A stretch of 64,000 bases of DNA, from assembly GCF_020080835.1 (NCBI RefSeq), contig NC_058165.1:16733915-16797914 (forward strand), in the 5' to 3' direction. The notes under the pieces are model-generated. The model searched no databases. It was given only the letters and a program-made list of their open reading frames with translations, and was not told where the DNA came from. Positions within the stretch are counted from its first letter, which is position 1. Each line of letters starts with the position of its first letter. Below are positions 12,561-25,132 of this stretch, one piece after another. Both the position numbers and the translations under genes were made by a program. This DNA is from Cotesia glomerata. Taxonomy: Eukaryota > Arthropoda > Insecta > Hymenoptera > Braconidae.

Positions 12561-13205
12561 GTTCATGTCACGTAGTAAATAACTTATGTGATAAGCCTTA
12601 CATGACGAAAAATGCTTATTTCATAATTTTTTCTGAGATTAAATGGATTTTAACAGCTGTAATTGTATAAAATTCAAGTCTAATAATTTATACAATTTCA
12701 TAAAATTTCATTAAACTCATGAAATTTTATAAAGTTCTATAAAACTTTGTAAAAACTCTAATAAAAGGCTCGCTAGTGAAACTTGCGGTAATGAATAGGC
12801 AATTTATAAATTTTCATAAAAATTGATTGAATCTTACACTTTCAAAAATTTTTGTTTAAAAGCGGACACAGAGAACTTTAGACTCTTTGCGGACACAGAG
12901 AACTTTCACAGAGTGAAATTTTTTCAGAGTAAACGATGTATCCGTGTCATTTGAATATTTTTTAATACTTATTGATTTCTCAAGACTCGAATTTTTTTTT
13001 TATTTAATTTTTTCCGAAAATTTAGTATTTTTCATTTGGATTTTTCTTCTTCAAAATTTCAATTTACAAAATTTAGATTTTTTTTTAATTTCAACTCTTT
13101 TAAGTATACCATTTTTTTAATCTATATTTCTTTTTAATTTCAATTTTTTTCGAAATTTGAATTTCTTTAATTTAACATACTAACAACATTATGAAACTTG
13201 ATGTA

Positions 13206-13392
13206 CACAGTAAAAATTTTGCGTCATTGTGTCAAAAATTTTGTGTTAAAATTTTATCTTAAATACTTAACCTTTTTTCACGTTGATTCAACACAATAAA
13301 CTTTACATTTACACTTATAAAAGTTAAATATTCAACCCAAAAATTTTTAACACTAAAGTTTTTGACACAATGACGCAAAATTTTTTACTGTG
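13206..13392. mobile_element. 187-bp MITE with CACAGTAAAAATTTTG ends
   Basis: Near-perfect inverted ends (CACAGTAAAAATTTTGCGTC and GACGCAAAATTTTTTACTGTG without its first base) are flanked by TA on both sides. The same family occurs at 28486-28676. Confidence 0.85.
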
Positions 13393-13732
13393 TAAAATAC
13401 TATTAGTCTCGTCAATAACAATCATGGAACTGTTTGAATTATTTCAAATACAATATTTCATAAGTAGCAGCACTAATGTCAGAAAATTATTTTTCAAGTA
13501 ATAGTGCAATATTTAAATGACTGACATTTAATTTCTTGACGCAAAATCATAAGAAATTATATGTTTACTCGCTTGACGGTTTAAAAATTTAGAGTTCATG
13601 CCACATAAATTGAACTCGGTATTTTGTTATCAGTTTCACACCAAGTCATTTATACTGAATGAAGTCGAATATATTTTTACAATGGATAAAAGTACCTAAA
13701 TTCATGGAAAAAATATAAGTGAGAAACATATG

Positions 13733-13998
13733 CACCGAAAAAAAAGTATTTCTTGCACCAAGAAAATTTTGACGGAGGCCGAAGTTATATTGGAGCAAGA
13801 AGTGTTTTAGTGTCAAGAAATTTTGAAATGATGTCATTATGACGTAAAAGTGATGTAAGTGATGTAAAAATTGTACCTCAGAAAAAATATTAAAAAAAAA
13901 ATTTCTCAAAAAATTTCTTCACGAAATTTTCAGTCATCTCTAATATATTCTTAGTCCAAAGAAATTTACCTTTGAGTCAAGATTTTTTTTCTGCAGTG
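13733..13998. mobile_element. 266-bp MITE with CACCGAAAAAAAAG end
   Basis: The left end is CACCGAAAAAAAAGTATTTC and the right end is GATTTTTTTTCTGCAGTG followed by TA. It carries TTCTTGCACCAAG-type motifs like the other CAGTG-ended MITEs here, plus the exact 86-bp duplicated block at 13827-13912. Confidence 0.6.
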
Positions 13999-14464
13999 TA
14001 TGGAAACATACAAGCAAAGATATAAAAAATTTATATCCCACATGTATTTAATTTGTATGTTTTTTTCTTAAAAACGTAAATGAAAGATATTTTGTATGTT
14101 ATTTGCTAATATGTTAGATATATTCATTAATATTATAAATTATAAATTTTTGTTATTAAGAACGGACTTCAATTTGCAAGGTACCAGCTTAAATCAGCTG
14201 TTTACCTCTTCCTGATTCTTACTAAATTTTAAACCAATTTTCACTAATATTTAGCGATTAATTGTAAATTAGACATCTTGTTAAAGAAGTTTTATATTTG
14301 ATAAATTTTGATCAATCGATAATATTAAAAAAATACATCCCCCAAATTTTATCAATATTATGGAAAATAATCGTTTGTCACTGATTTAGAAAATGACTTT
14401 CAAATTACATCAGTATTATGTACAATTGTGACAAATTATTGATGTTAAATAATGACTCACAAAT

Positions 14465-14645
14465 GGTATCGGTATTACGTACGACCGTGACTTGTCACTG
14501 ATGTAAACGCATGATGTTAAACTTACGTCAAGATTACGTACAGCCGTGACATGTCACTGATGTAAACACATGATGTTAAACTTACGTCAAGATTACGTAC
14601 AACCGTGATTTGTCACTGATGTAAATGCATGATGTTAAAATTACG
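14465..14645. repeat. 59-bp tandem repeat, three units
   Basis: GTCACTGATGTAAAC recurs at 14494, 14553 and 14612 (the third with one mismatch). Each is followed by a GCATGATGTTAAA-like block and preceded by an ATTACGTACARCCGTGA-like block. Confidence 0.8.
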
Positions 14646-15589
14646 TCGTTATGACATACAATGGTGGCATTAATGTTACGTAATATTGTAGTTTATATAT
14701 TATGTCAGTTGTACGTAATATCTAAGTCATTTCCGTTACATCATAGAGAAGTAATAAATTTACATCAGTATGATGTCAAAAATATATCATATATTTTTAC
14801 ATCATAATTGGATCACAAGACAGGTCAATTTTACGTCATATTTACGTAAAATATTGTGACATTCCTATGACTTAAAAATGACGTCATATTGAAGTCATGT
14901 GTTCACTGGGTGTGAAATGGGAAAATGACTAAAATTAAAAAATTTCTCTAGTTCATTCCAATTAAGTCCTAACTGATTATTAAAAGTTTATAGTTTACTA
15001 ATTTATAAAGAAAAATTTTTTTAATCAATAAGAAAATCGATTTTTCTCTCCTAGTAACTTTTCAGCCGGACTAACTTGCATCTGGGTCAAATATTGTTTT
15101 AATAGTTTTAGGAACAAATTCATTTTATGTTTGTTATTAACTAACATATTCATCATTATAGTTTTAAGAACAAATTTTTTTATGTTCGTTATTAATTAAC
15201 ACCTAAGTTTATCACGATCGTGTTGTCAGTATGCTAAATCCTTTATTTGTGTTTTTTAATTAGTTTTTTTTCAATTATCCTAAATAATTTATAGTTAAAT
15301 ATATAAACAATAATGTTTTTAAGATTGAAATAATATAAAAGTCTTTTTAATATACAACTTCATGTACACATTTCCCGTGAAAAAATTTTTTGATCAGACT
15401 ATATCAGGCCTGATATGGAAATTGGCTATATCAGACTATATATGCCTTGATATAAGTATATCAAACTATGTACCCGCCCGGGTAAAAAAAATTATATATC
15501 ATTATATTACATAATTATAAATGAAAAATGGCCCTATATAATTATGTATAATTAGGTATAATTATATATAATTATTTCCATAGGAAAAA

Positions 15590-15665
15590 AAAAATCGGCG
15601 CGAGTGGGAATCGAATCGTGGACCTACCGCTTGAAAGACTAATTCACTACCCGTTTACCTAAGAG
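15590..15665 (-). repeat. tRNA-like sequence
   Basis: On the minus strand TCTTAGGTAAACGGGTAGTG precedes a second half that reads GGTCCACGATTCGATTCCCA, fitting a B box and T-arm. The acceptor stem does not pair convincingly, so this is probably a tRNA-derived SINE remnant. Confidence 0.45.
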
Positions 15666-16307
15666 ACTTACTTGGAGAACAGAGTTTATTATAACTACAA
15701 GTAATGCAAATCGTATACATGATCGATTCGTAGTGAACAAAATTTTTTATTTAATTTATTAATTATTAACTATCAATATTTATATATAATAATGGTATCT
15801 ATATGTAGATTTATAAAATTATCTATGTATACATGAAATCGCAAAAATGATTCTACGATATATTGTTAAGGTACTTCGTTGCTTTAGAATTTATAATTTC
15901 TTTGAAATTAAAAAATAATCGAGGTAAACTCAGAATTGAAAGCTTAAATTTTGATGGAATTATTTGCTTAGTAAATGGAACTATATATTGCTGGAGGGCC
16001 TGGCTAACAATTTTTGAACTTGACAAAACTAATAATTTTTGTGAAATAAAATTTTTTTTTAAGTTCCTATTATTTCATCCGAAAAATACTATATATTAAA
16101 AGACTGTTAGTCATTGGAGTAACAGACTCTTAGATAGAAAAAGATAATTTTTTATGGTAATCACAAAATACCCACTGGAGTAAAAAAAAATATATAGAAT
16201 TCTATATGATTCATATATAATTGTATATGAATTATATATACATCTATATAATTATAAATGAATTACATATGCTTCTATATAATTAGATATGAATCATATA
16301 TAATGAT

Positions 16308-19300
16308 TAGGGTGTGCCAAAAAAAGACGATATTTTTTTTTTTCACTCTTAGCCCAAAATATGATAGGATATGTCTAAACAAAAATTCTGTCAAAAGGCC
16401 AGCTCTTAATTTCAATTTTAAGAGCTCCTTCATCGAACTTTAAGTTTTCCCATATAAATAACATGGAAAGTACGGTTTTAAACAGTATTTTACCCTGCAA
16501 GCTGTGAAGAAAATTTTTTTTGATAAAATGAATGATTGGACCTTTTTAAGCATTAAATTTCTGAGAAAAAATTTCATTGAGTCATAAATCAATCGTCATT
16601 ATTTAAGTTTTTACGGATCTTTGAAATTTGAATTTTTTGAAAATTTTACGTTTTTTGCATTTAACAGCCAAACTATTGGAGATAGAAAAAAAAATTAAAT
16701 AGCAATTTTGTAGTTCGTTTGATGTTCTATAACAAAGTTCTTAACAATTTTTTTGTATAATCAATAACAAAAAAGCTACAGACCTACAAAGTTTTGTTTT
16801 TATTATTTTTCACTTTTTTCAATTGAACTATCGATGATATAGAACAAAAAATTTAGTATAAATTTTTTAGTATATCAAATTTGCAACAAAATTGTATAGG
16901 TGAGATTTTTCGTATTATTGATGGTTAAAAGTTACAGGCTCAACAAATTCTATTTTTATGATTTTTCATCTATATCATGTAGTATATCAATAATATATAT
17001 AAAAAATTAATAAGAAATATAAAAGTACATTCAATTTTTACAAATTTATGCTTGGTAAACTTTATATACTGTCTGCAGTTCAATATCGTTACAATATTAT
17101 TGTTACTTCAGTAATGTTTTGCGTTAAAGAAATATTCAATGAATACAAATTGAGTGATTATCGAGACAAATGGTTAATTTTTTTAATCAGCAAGATTGAG
17201 ATTCCTAGATCAGAAATTGTTTACTAAATTCCAGTAAGAATCAGAAAAACTACAATAAGAATTTGTGAAATAGAACCCTCCTTCAAGTTGATTACTATGA
17301 CTAGATTATTATAATTTTGGTTCATGATAAAATTTACACGATTAGATTAAATAATGATGATAATAAATTTATAATCACTTAATAAAAATAACAGACAAAA
17401 ACGATTATCATAGTTTCAATCGTGTAGTTAAATTTTTTTTTATTTCTTTGAATAAGTAGCTACAATTTTATTTTTGGTAACGTAAGGAAATTTTTTTCTG
17501 TGTTCTTCGACAACTTGCAATAAATATTGTTTTTGTTTTTCATTTCTCGTTAAGCAGTTGTTGTAGTCCTGGATTAATGCAACACCTCTTTCAGCGAGAT
17601 CGTTGACAACTTTTAAGTCTGAAAACACAGATTTGCAATGTAGATAATCTTGATCAAATGCCCAGAGCTCTGGATCCTTGTCCATAAATTGATACGGTAA
17701 TTGATACTGCTCAAACAAAAATAGAGATTGCTTGCTAGCAAAATCTTCGATGTTTTTCGATAATAATAAGCTTACGTCTTTGACGATAAATTTTTTTGAA
17801 TTCGAAGCAGTACTTTCTCGCGTTTTTATTGCAGTTACGGTTTGTCTCTTAGCATGTAAGGAAACTCTGTCATCAAACAAAGCTAACCCGACCAACTCTT
17901 CTGACAAGTACCATAAGTGTCTTGAAAATGTCACCGTTGCTGCTTCAGACATTTTTTTATGGACAGAACGGAATTCATAAAGATTTTTGATCAGATTCAA
18001 ATCTTGATAGGATGACTTTATCGCAGAAGGTGCATGAAACCATGAAACCGTGTAGAAATTAACTAGAAATAAGCAGACATATCCCAGTCCATTTACTTCA
18101 GTTGCATTGACTTTAAACTGTTTTTTAAAAATGAAGATTTTTAAAGCATATAGAGCCTTAGCCATCCATCTTGCATGATGATTTGGTCCTGGAGCTCTAA
18201 ATTTGATCCCGTTTTTCGGAGTACCACCTAAGAATATTAACACTAATTCCAAAAGCTCTTTATAATCATCTCTGTCATGCTTTTTCTGGAATATAAAAAT
18301 GTTCATTAAGTTTTAGAAAATTATTTTAAAAATTACGATCAAATCATACATTACAACGAATAGTCATTTGTTATCTGAAAAAACCACTATGATCTAGTAT
18401 TAAATCTCATGTCAGTTTTCAGTATTAGTTAAATTCGACTACTAGTCAAAAGTCTAAAGGAGCAAATGAATTTTTTTAATTTTTTAGTGATATTTGAAAG
18501 GCGGTACTTTCATCAATAACTGCTTGAACGAGAGACAAAAAATAGTATTTTGAAATGTTGAGTTTTTAAACGGAGAGGTTAAATTGCGATTAATTGATAT
18601 TGAAAAGGACACATATTTCTTTAGAGTCTAAATATATAATCAAAACTATAAAAAACTTTTTTATCTGTTTTATTTGCAAAGTAATTATAAATTTATTATC
18701 ATCATTATTTAATCTAATCGTGTATATTTCATCATAAACCATAATTATAATAATCTAGTCATAGTAAACAACTTGAAGGAGGGTTCTATTTCACAAATTC
18801 TTATTGTAGTTCTTCTGATTCTTACTGGATTTTAGTAAACAATTTTTGATCTAGGAACTGCAGACAGTATATAAAGTTTACCAAGCATAAATTTGTAAAA
18901 AATTGAATGTACTTTATATTTATTATTAATTTTTTATATATATTATTGATATACTACATGATATAGATGAAAAATCATAAAAATAGAATTTGTTGAGCCT
19001 GTAACTTTTAACCATCAATAATACGAAAAAATCTCACCTATACAATTTTGTTGCAAATTTGATATACTAAAAATTTATACTAAATTTTTGTTCTATATCA
19101 TCGATAGTTCAATTGAAAAAAGTGAAAAATAATAAAACAAAACTTTTGTAGGTCTGTAGCTTTTTGTTATTGATTATACAAAAATTGTTAAGAACTTTGT
19201 TATAGAGCATCAAACGAACTACAAAATTGCTATTTAATTTTTTTTTTCTATCTCCAATAGTTTGGCTGTTAAATGCAAAAACGTAAAATTTTCAAAAATT

Positions 19301-19622
19301 CAAATTTCAAAGATCCGTAAAAACTTAAATAATGACGATTGATTTATGACTCAATGAAATTTTTTCTCAGAAATTTAATGCTTAAAAAGGTCCAATCATT
19401 CATTTTATCAAAAAAAATTTTCTTCACAGCTTGCAGGGTAAAATACTGTTTAAAACCGTACTTTCCATGTTATTTATATGGGAAAACTTAAAGTTCGATG
19501 AAGGAGCTCTTAAAATTGAAATTAAGAGCTGGCCTTTTGACAGAATTTTTGTTTAGACATATCCTATCATATTTTGGGCTAAGAGTGAAAAAAAAAATAT
19601 CGTCTTTTTTTGGCACACCCTA
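16308..19622. mobile_element. Long-TIR DNA transposon with perfect 8-bp target duplication (copy A)
   Basis: The ends are TAGGGTGTGCCAAAAAAAG and its inverse CTTTTTTTGGCACACCCTA. They are flanked by perfect ATAATGAT duplications at 16300-16307 and 19623-19630. The inverted arms are about 1 kb (16308 to about 17375 and about 18676 to 19622) and nearly identical, except that the right arm lacks a segment matching about 17090-17205. Between the arms lies a transposase-like exon on the minus strand. An 8-bp duplication and a TAGGG terminus fit the hAT superfamily, but the protein is not a textbook hAT transposase. Relatives are at 24420-26165 and 35746-37505. Confidence 0.85.
17440..18306 (-). 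CDS. Transposase-like protein, C-terminal exon of the long-TIR element
   Basis: A 288-residue frame on the minus strand fills the loop between the two arms. Conserved-looking blocks are NHHARWMAKALYALKIFIF (about residues 42-60), FSRHLWYLSEELVGLALFDD (about 126-145), and a C-terminal stretch LKVVNDLAERGVALIQDYNN followed by LTRNEKQKQYLLQVVEEHRK (about 230-270). The same blocks, decayed, appear in the elements at 24420-26165 and 35746-37505, so this is the family's own protein. Just upstream of residue 8 the minus strand reads TTTTATATTCCAG, a good splice acceptor. The true exon therefore probably begins near 18285 and the first residues are intronic. Earlier exons, expected to hold most of the catalytic domain, are missing or not recognisable. 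AER may correspond to the SER-type glutamate motif of hAT transposases; that is inference. It is probably not an active enzyme. Confidence 0.65.
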   Translation of the reverse strand: MNIFIFQKKHDRDDYKELLELVLIFLGGTPKNGIKFRAPGPNHHARWMAKALYALKIFIFKKQFKVNATEVNGLGYVCLFLVNFYTVSWFHAPSAIKSSYQDLNLIKNLYEFRSVHKKMSEAATVTFSRHLWYLSEELVGLALFDDRVSLHAKRQTVTAIKTRESTASNSKKFIVKDVSLLLSKNIEDFASKQSLFLFEQYQLPYQFMDKDPELWAFDQDYLHCKSVFSDLKVVNDLAERGVALIQDYNNCLTRNEKQKQYLLQVVEEHRKKFPYVTKNKIVATYSKK

Positions 19623-20492
19623 ATAATGATATATAGTTTTTTTTACTCAGGTATGCCTTTATATGAGTACATAAGACTACTTATGTGCTGGTAAGGGTAT
19701 TATGAGTATATCAGACTATATGAATCCATATCAAGTTATATCAACCCTGATCAGGGATTTTTTTTCAAGTTTATCAAAGTATATATAACTTTATAAGGTT
19801 ATATTAGGACATATCAGGACCTATTAAAAAATAATGTAAAATCAGATATGAGCATATCAAGCTATATCAAGTTTGATATAGACATATCAAATTGATAAGG
19901 CTTGATCAGGCCTGATATGGCCAATTTTCATATCAGGCCATATCAGGACATATAAAAAATTAAATATGGACATATCAGATCATATCAGACCAGATATGAA
20001 CATATCAAAAATTTTTATATGGCCTTATCAACTCATATCAAGCTTGATCAGAATATTTTTTCACGGGTTTGTATTTGTCCCACCAGTCGCAAATGTCTGT
20101 CCCACCAGTCACAAAAAAAAATTTTTTTTAATTGTTTCTACGTAGGTAATCAGTCTAACTCTTCATAACATTGAATGTTTGTAGGATAAATTTTTTATTG
20201 AGAGGGAAGTATTTTTTAAAAGTTTAGTGGTCGAACTGAAATTGGACTTTAAGTATACCTTTGGTAAGAAAGAAGGATTTTTCGATGTTTTACCAGTCAC
20301 ACTCAGTCAAATGATAATTACGAGAAACTTAAAAAGTAATCGAGGTTTTTGACAAAGAGATGTTGTTAATTAGTTATTCTTCTATATTATAAGATAAATT
20401 TTACTATAGTATAAGTTTCAGTCACATAATTATAGCTTATATTTGATAGAATTTCAGAGTCAAATGTCCCACCAGTCACTATGGAATGCCCC

Positions 20493-21596
20493 AAATAAGC
20501 TTAAAATCGAATTTCAAATAAAAATTTTGGCTAAATAATAAGAGATACAGTAAAATTGACAAGGATCTTTTTTGTAGAGAATTTAGTTTTCTATAAAAAA
20601 GGTCTTATTTATCTTATATATATTATTTATCTTATCATTTTTTCGTATTTCCAATATCTAATCTAGAATTTTGATTTGTAACTTCTCTATAAGTACGCAG
20701 TTAAATCAATATTCTTAGAATTGGAACTATAAATAAATATTTTGACCAAAAGATAAGAGACGGGAAAAAATTGATATAAATCTTTCCGTAGAAAATTAAA
20801 TTCCCTACAAAAAAAAGTCTTATATCATTTTTTCGTGTCTTCAACACTAAACCCACAATCTAGAATTTTTGCTACCATAAACAAAAAAAAAGTTATTAAT
20901 GTTAACAAGTGAACAAGTTATCACTAACAAAGAAAGTTTTGTATCCCTAGAAATGTCAAGTATTTTTAATCAAAATTTCGACACTCAAGACTCTGGGTGT
21001 AGGTTAACTAATCTCCGGGGCGAAGCCCGCGGCTATTCCATTCAAATTTAATTCCACGTCCAAGTGAATTGTGTTCTAAAAAAAAAAGAGGTCGGAAGTT
21101 TTAAACTTTTCAGGAATGAAATCACCTGCGAGTTATTTACCTCGTTTTTCAATAAATAACAAATCAGAGAAAAATTATTAATACAAACATATAGTATAGA
21201 GATAGGGAGAGAATTCCTGAACGTGAGGTGGAGGCGTAATTTATGGTACTCTATAATGTAGAGGGAAGAATCCACCCGAGTCTCGAGTCTCTAGTCGGGA
21301 CTGGACCAATAGAAGGATGATGAGATTTACTCAAGGGTCATGTACGCGTGTACCTTTGTTCAATTTCCAAACATGATATGGTTTGTCTCGTGTGTAGTGT
21401 AGTCTAGTGCACATAACACATTATTGTTATTGTTATAGTTATAGTTATAGATATGCTTCGTAGTCATCATAGAGAACACGGTTCTAGAACAGGTAAAGGG
21501 GAACAGAACCTGCTGTCAGAAGTGCCTTGCAATCGATTTTCTCCTTTATTTCAACAGCAATTCGTCATGTTTTATATTATTTATTGCTGTAATATA
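20493..21596. other. AT-rich DNA with hairpin units, no gene
   Basis: Two hairpin units of the dispersed TTTTGTAGAAAA family lie at about 20540-20640 and 20750-20850. The part 21000-21500 is less AT-rich and includes a GTTATA microrepeat near 21424-21450. I see no protein-like frame. Confidence 0.4.
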
Positions 21597-21730
21597 CAGC
21601 CAAAAAAATTTCGCCATTTTGTCATTTTTTATACAAATTATGTGCAATAATTCAGACTACATTAACGTAAACGCTTATACTATATTTTGCACAAAATTTT
21701 TTTAAGGCTATGACGAGAAATTTTTTACTG
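21597..21730. mobile_element. 134-bp MITE with CAGCCAAAAAAATTTCG end
   Basis: The left end CAGCCAAAAAAATTTCGCC and the right end GACGAGAAATTTTTTACTG are imperfect inverse copies flanked by TA. They resemble the CACAGTAAAAAATTTTG family. Confidence 0.6.
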
Positions 21731-24207
21731 TAATATATATTTATCATGTCGGTAATTAATGAACTATTTCTGAAGGTTTAAAGTAAAATTAGTGACATGA
21801 AAATCTTTTTTCAACAAGCGAATGCTTCGTTTATAGAATAGTTTCATATCGCAAAAAAAAAAATGATTTTTTTTTGAGGAAATAACGTGAAATAAATGAA
21901 CCGATAATAATGAGCGTGAAAAAGTCGCTTGGTTTTTTTTTTATTGAATTCGATAAAATGCATTCGTTAGATGAACTAGAGTCGTCATTATTATTTTGAA
22001 TATTTTTATTTCCCGTTTCAAACTTTATAATTTGATAAAAATTTTAAGGAAACTTGGGAGAAATTCAGTTTTTAAGAGACACGGTGGTGTCAAGAGCCAA
22101 CTACGGGAATTACAAGACGGTGTTATCTGGCAAAAGTGTTTAAGACCTAATTTGTAAATTTAATTAGTTTATAATATTTTCAGTAGACTGAAAATTTTAT
22201 AAACTAACATATTTTTTTGGAAGATTCGAAAAATAACAAAAGTCGATTTTTTGCGCCATTCTAACTTAAAAATACCCTAGTATGATTTTTCTAAAAGCAA
22301 GAGCCTTCGGCCATCTAGTGGCAAAACCAAGGACTAATTCTAAAAAAAATTTTCGTACAAAACTCTCCAACATTTTTCATCTAAAAAAAAAAAAAATTGT
22401 GTTTGTAAATGAAATGATTAGGGCAATAATGAAAATTTTCTTATGATTTTCTAAACTTTAAAAAATTTTAAGCAAGCCCTAAAAAATTTTTTATTATGCT
22501 GATTTTTAAAGAATATAAACTCACATATGTTCATACAAGACTCAAAAAAAAATAGTTAATAAAAATTCGCCATTTCAGAGCCATGGGGTTGTAAAAAACC
22601 TTATGAAGGAATTATAATAAAGCGCCATCTGTCGGAAGCGACAAGGAACTAATTTTCTGTCCAAAATAGAGGAATTGATCGATCGTTACACAATAATGTA
22701 ATCCAACTAGCTTGCGCTGATATTTGATCCGTAAATTTGGTATTTCATTAACATAATTTATAATTCCTGTGTATGTACAGTGAAATTTCCACAGACAGGA
22801 TCACGACCTAGATGGAAACATGAGACATTTCAGAGCAGTATAACAGAAGGTCAAAATCGATTCGTCTATCAGGAAAATTCATAATGCGAGAGATGTTTAT
22901 GTATAAATGAAGCTTACGCCTGTGCGAATATTTCGGATTATATTTAATTTGATTAAAGACGATGAGAGGTAGCTAAATTTCCGACAACCGGTGCATGATA
23001 TAACACTGACACTTGATACATCGAATGCTACATAATTGCAATTCATTTATAGTTACGGTCGTGTAATTTCGGTTTAGTTTATGTGTCGACATAATATAAT
23101 TTATTATTTTTTTATTAATTAGTCCATAATTGTTTTCGGATAGAAACTTCCGCCGATAACCAATAAATTTTAATGACTATTAATTAATTTAAGAGAATAT
23201 ATTTATCGAGTTAATAAAATAGTTTTAATTAACTCGATATAATTACCGAAGTTTTTTATATCGATTTATTGAGATGATTAAAGGCACCTACCGGAGTATG
23301 TTTGAAATGATTTATACTATAGTTGTTAGTAATTTATTAATAATAATAATAATGAGTAATTAATATCGAGCTGTTTGGAAATAAAAGATGTTATATTATT
23401 TAAAAGAAAATATTATTTTTTTTTTTTCGACATACGCATAAAACTGTTGAGTAAATTGAGAGCTGGAAAACCGAGAGAAATGCTATTACTGCAAATACAA
23501 AACTGTATCTTCAGTCTACTGGAATTTCTTTACCGCCCCGGGGATTTTCAGCTCATTTTCTTTTTGCGTCTTTATTTCCCTCGATAAAAAAAATTAATGA
23601 TAATTTTCTTTGCCTGCTGTTATTAACATTATAGGAATTTAATAATATCTAATATAATAATAATGAAATTTTAATATTAGAGAAAGTTTCGGTTCAAAAT
23701 GTACTTATCGAAGATTTTTATTTATATTTTTATAAATGATTCATGCATAAACATAGAGTTATCGAAAAATTGATCAAAATCTTTTTTACGGGAAATTAAA
23801 TTTTTTAAAAGAAAGGTCCCTTATCATTTTTTTGTATCTTGAATTTTTAACTTAGAATTTTGATTCAAAACGGTAATCGAAAAAATAGACCCGCAAAAAA
23901 TTTTGAAGTTATGAAAAATTCATATTATTTCATTAAAAATTATTAGAAAAGAAAAATTATTATAACTTTAAAATTTTTTCCGGGATTCTTTAAAACAATT
24001 CTTGATAGGCAGTATAATTAATATTCTCAAAATTAAAGTCTTGATTCAAAATTATGTGGAAATAATAAGAGATTTAAAAAAATTGATAGGGATTTTTTTA
24101 TAAAAAATTAAATTTCCAAAAAAAATAGTTTCTGGTCATTTTCTCCTAACTTCAATCGTAGCCCAGAATTTTGTTTTTAAACTATTCTAAATATGTGATT
24201 TAATCAA
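21731..24207. other. AT-rich DNA, nothing bounded recognised
   Basis: At 22295-22335 there is a diverged CATCTAGTGGCAAAACCAAG word, shared in inverse with the tandem array at 35640-38590. Two hairpin units of the dispersed family are at about 23755-23850 and 24040-24160. A short frame at 23375-23587 has low-complexity composition and I reject it as a gene. The stretch 22700-23300 looks single-copy but shows no exon. Confidence 0.4.
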
Positions 24208-25132
24208 TACTAGCAACCTTGCAGTCACTATGTGACTGCCGTGACTTGTGAACTATACAAAATTAAAATTTTGCTTTTTTAAATAATGACTTTTGTCAAA
24301 TTGCACTGTATTTTCTTAACTATCGACTTTTTTAAAGATATAAACTCATCACGATGTTACACTCATTAAGAGCTTTTATTTGGATACCCACATGCATTTT
24401 TGATATATATAATATATATTAGGCCCAAGATGACGAGAAAAAAATTCTGGTAAAATTTTAGCCCTTAATATTAATATTAAGAGATGACTCATTGTGATTT
24501 TTGATTTCCCATTTAAATAACATCAGAATTTTTGTTTTTTTTGTTTGGGTTTTTGATGCACTCGAACGAATAAATTTCTCGTAAAAATCAATACATATTC
24601 TTGTAGGAAATTTAACGATCTACAAAAATGGTCTGATATGATTTTTTGCTAAGTTGACTCGTTTAAAAGTTATTCGAGGTTGAAGTCCAACATCAAATAG
24701 TTGAGGATAACCTTTACAATTTCTTATACTCTATCACAAAATAATGATTCAAAAACATGAAATATCTTAGTTTTCGTAAATTTTAACGAGTGTTTTTGAT
24801 AAAATAATAAAATTTTTACAAAATATCGATAATTGTAAGAAAAATCGATATTTTTATACTTAATTAAAAAATAACTCGGACCTGTACTTTACCTGAGTGC
24901 TGACTAGAAAAAATTGAACATTACATTAAAATTTAATGAGTGATTCTATTTCACTTGAATATATAGAAATGTAAAATATTAAAAATCATGTTTCAATAAT
25001 TTTTCACTTGTACTAAGACTGTTTATTTTATAACTTGCCATTTTTATCCTCAGAATGAAATAAAATTTTTTTGTTCCAATTGGGAAATTTTTGCCAGTGA
25101 TTTTTAACTACTTGTAATATACTTTTACATAT

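Larger units (their letters stand above)
12098..14908. mobile_element. 2.8-kb inverted-repeat element with CCYAGTRAACAC ends, full of TGACGTCA-like motifs
   Basis: The left end reads CCTAGTAAACACGTTTACGT and the right end, inverted, reads CCCAGTGAACACATGACTTC. The interior is studded with GACGTCA, TTACGTCA and TGATGTAAA motifs on both strands, with a 59-bp tandem block near 14470-14640. Two smaller MITEs (13206-13392, 13733-13998) and a tRNA-like stretch (about 12485-12560) are nested inside. It abuts the start of the next element at 14909. No transposase was seen. Confidence 0.55.
15374..20067. mobile_element. CCCGTGAAAAAAT-ended inverted-repeat element, nested, itself interrupted
   Basis: The left end is CCCGTGAAAAAATTTTTTGA and the right end is TCAGAATATTTTTTCACGGG. 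Both arms are filled with short TATATCAGGCCTGATATGG-type palindromic words. It inserted into ACACATTTTGTA of its host element, leaving a 2-3 bp T duplication. It contains a tRNA-like stretch and the 3.3-kb element at 16308-19622. Confidence 0.7.
14909..20492. mobile_element. Copy b of the GGGRCATTCCAT-TIR element, expanded by nested insertions
   Basis: Segments 14909-15373 and 20068-20492 together rebuild the intact 898-bp copy at 40595-41492, including the four GTCCCACCAGTCAC-like motifs and the right end CACTATGGAATGCCCC. The first bases of the left end are lost against the element ending at 14908. The remaining 4.7 kb are nested insertions (15374-20067). Confidence 0.75.
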
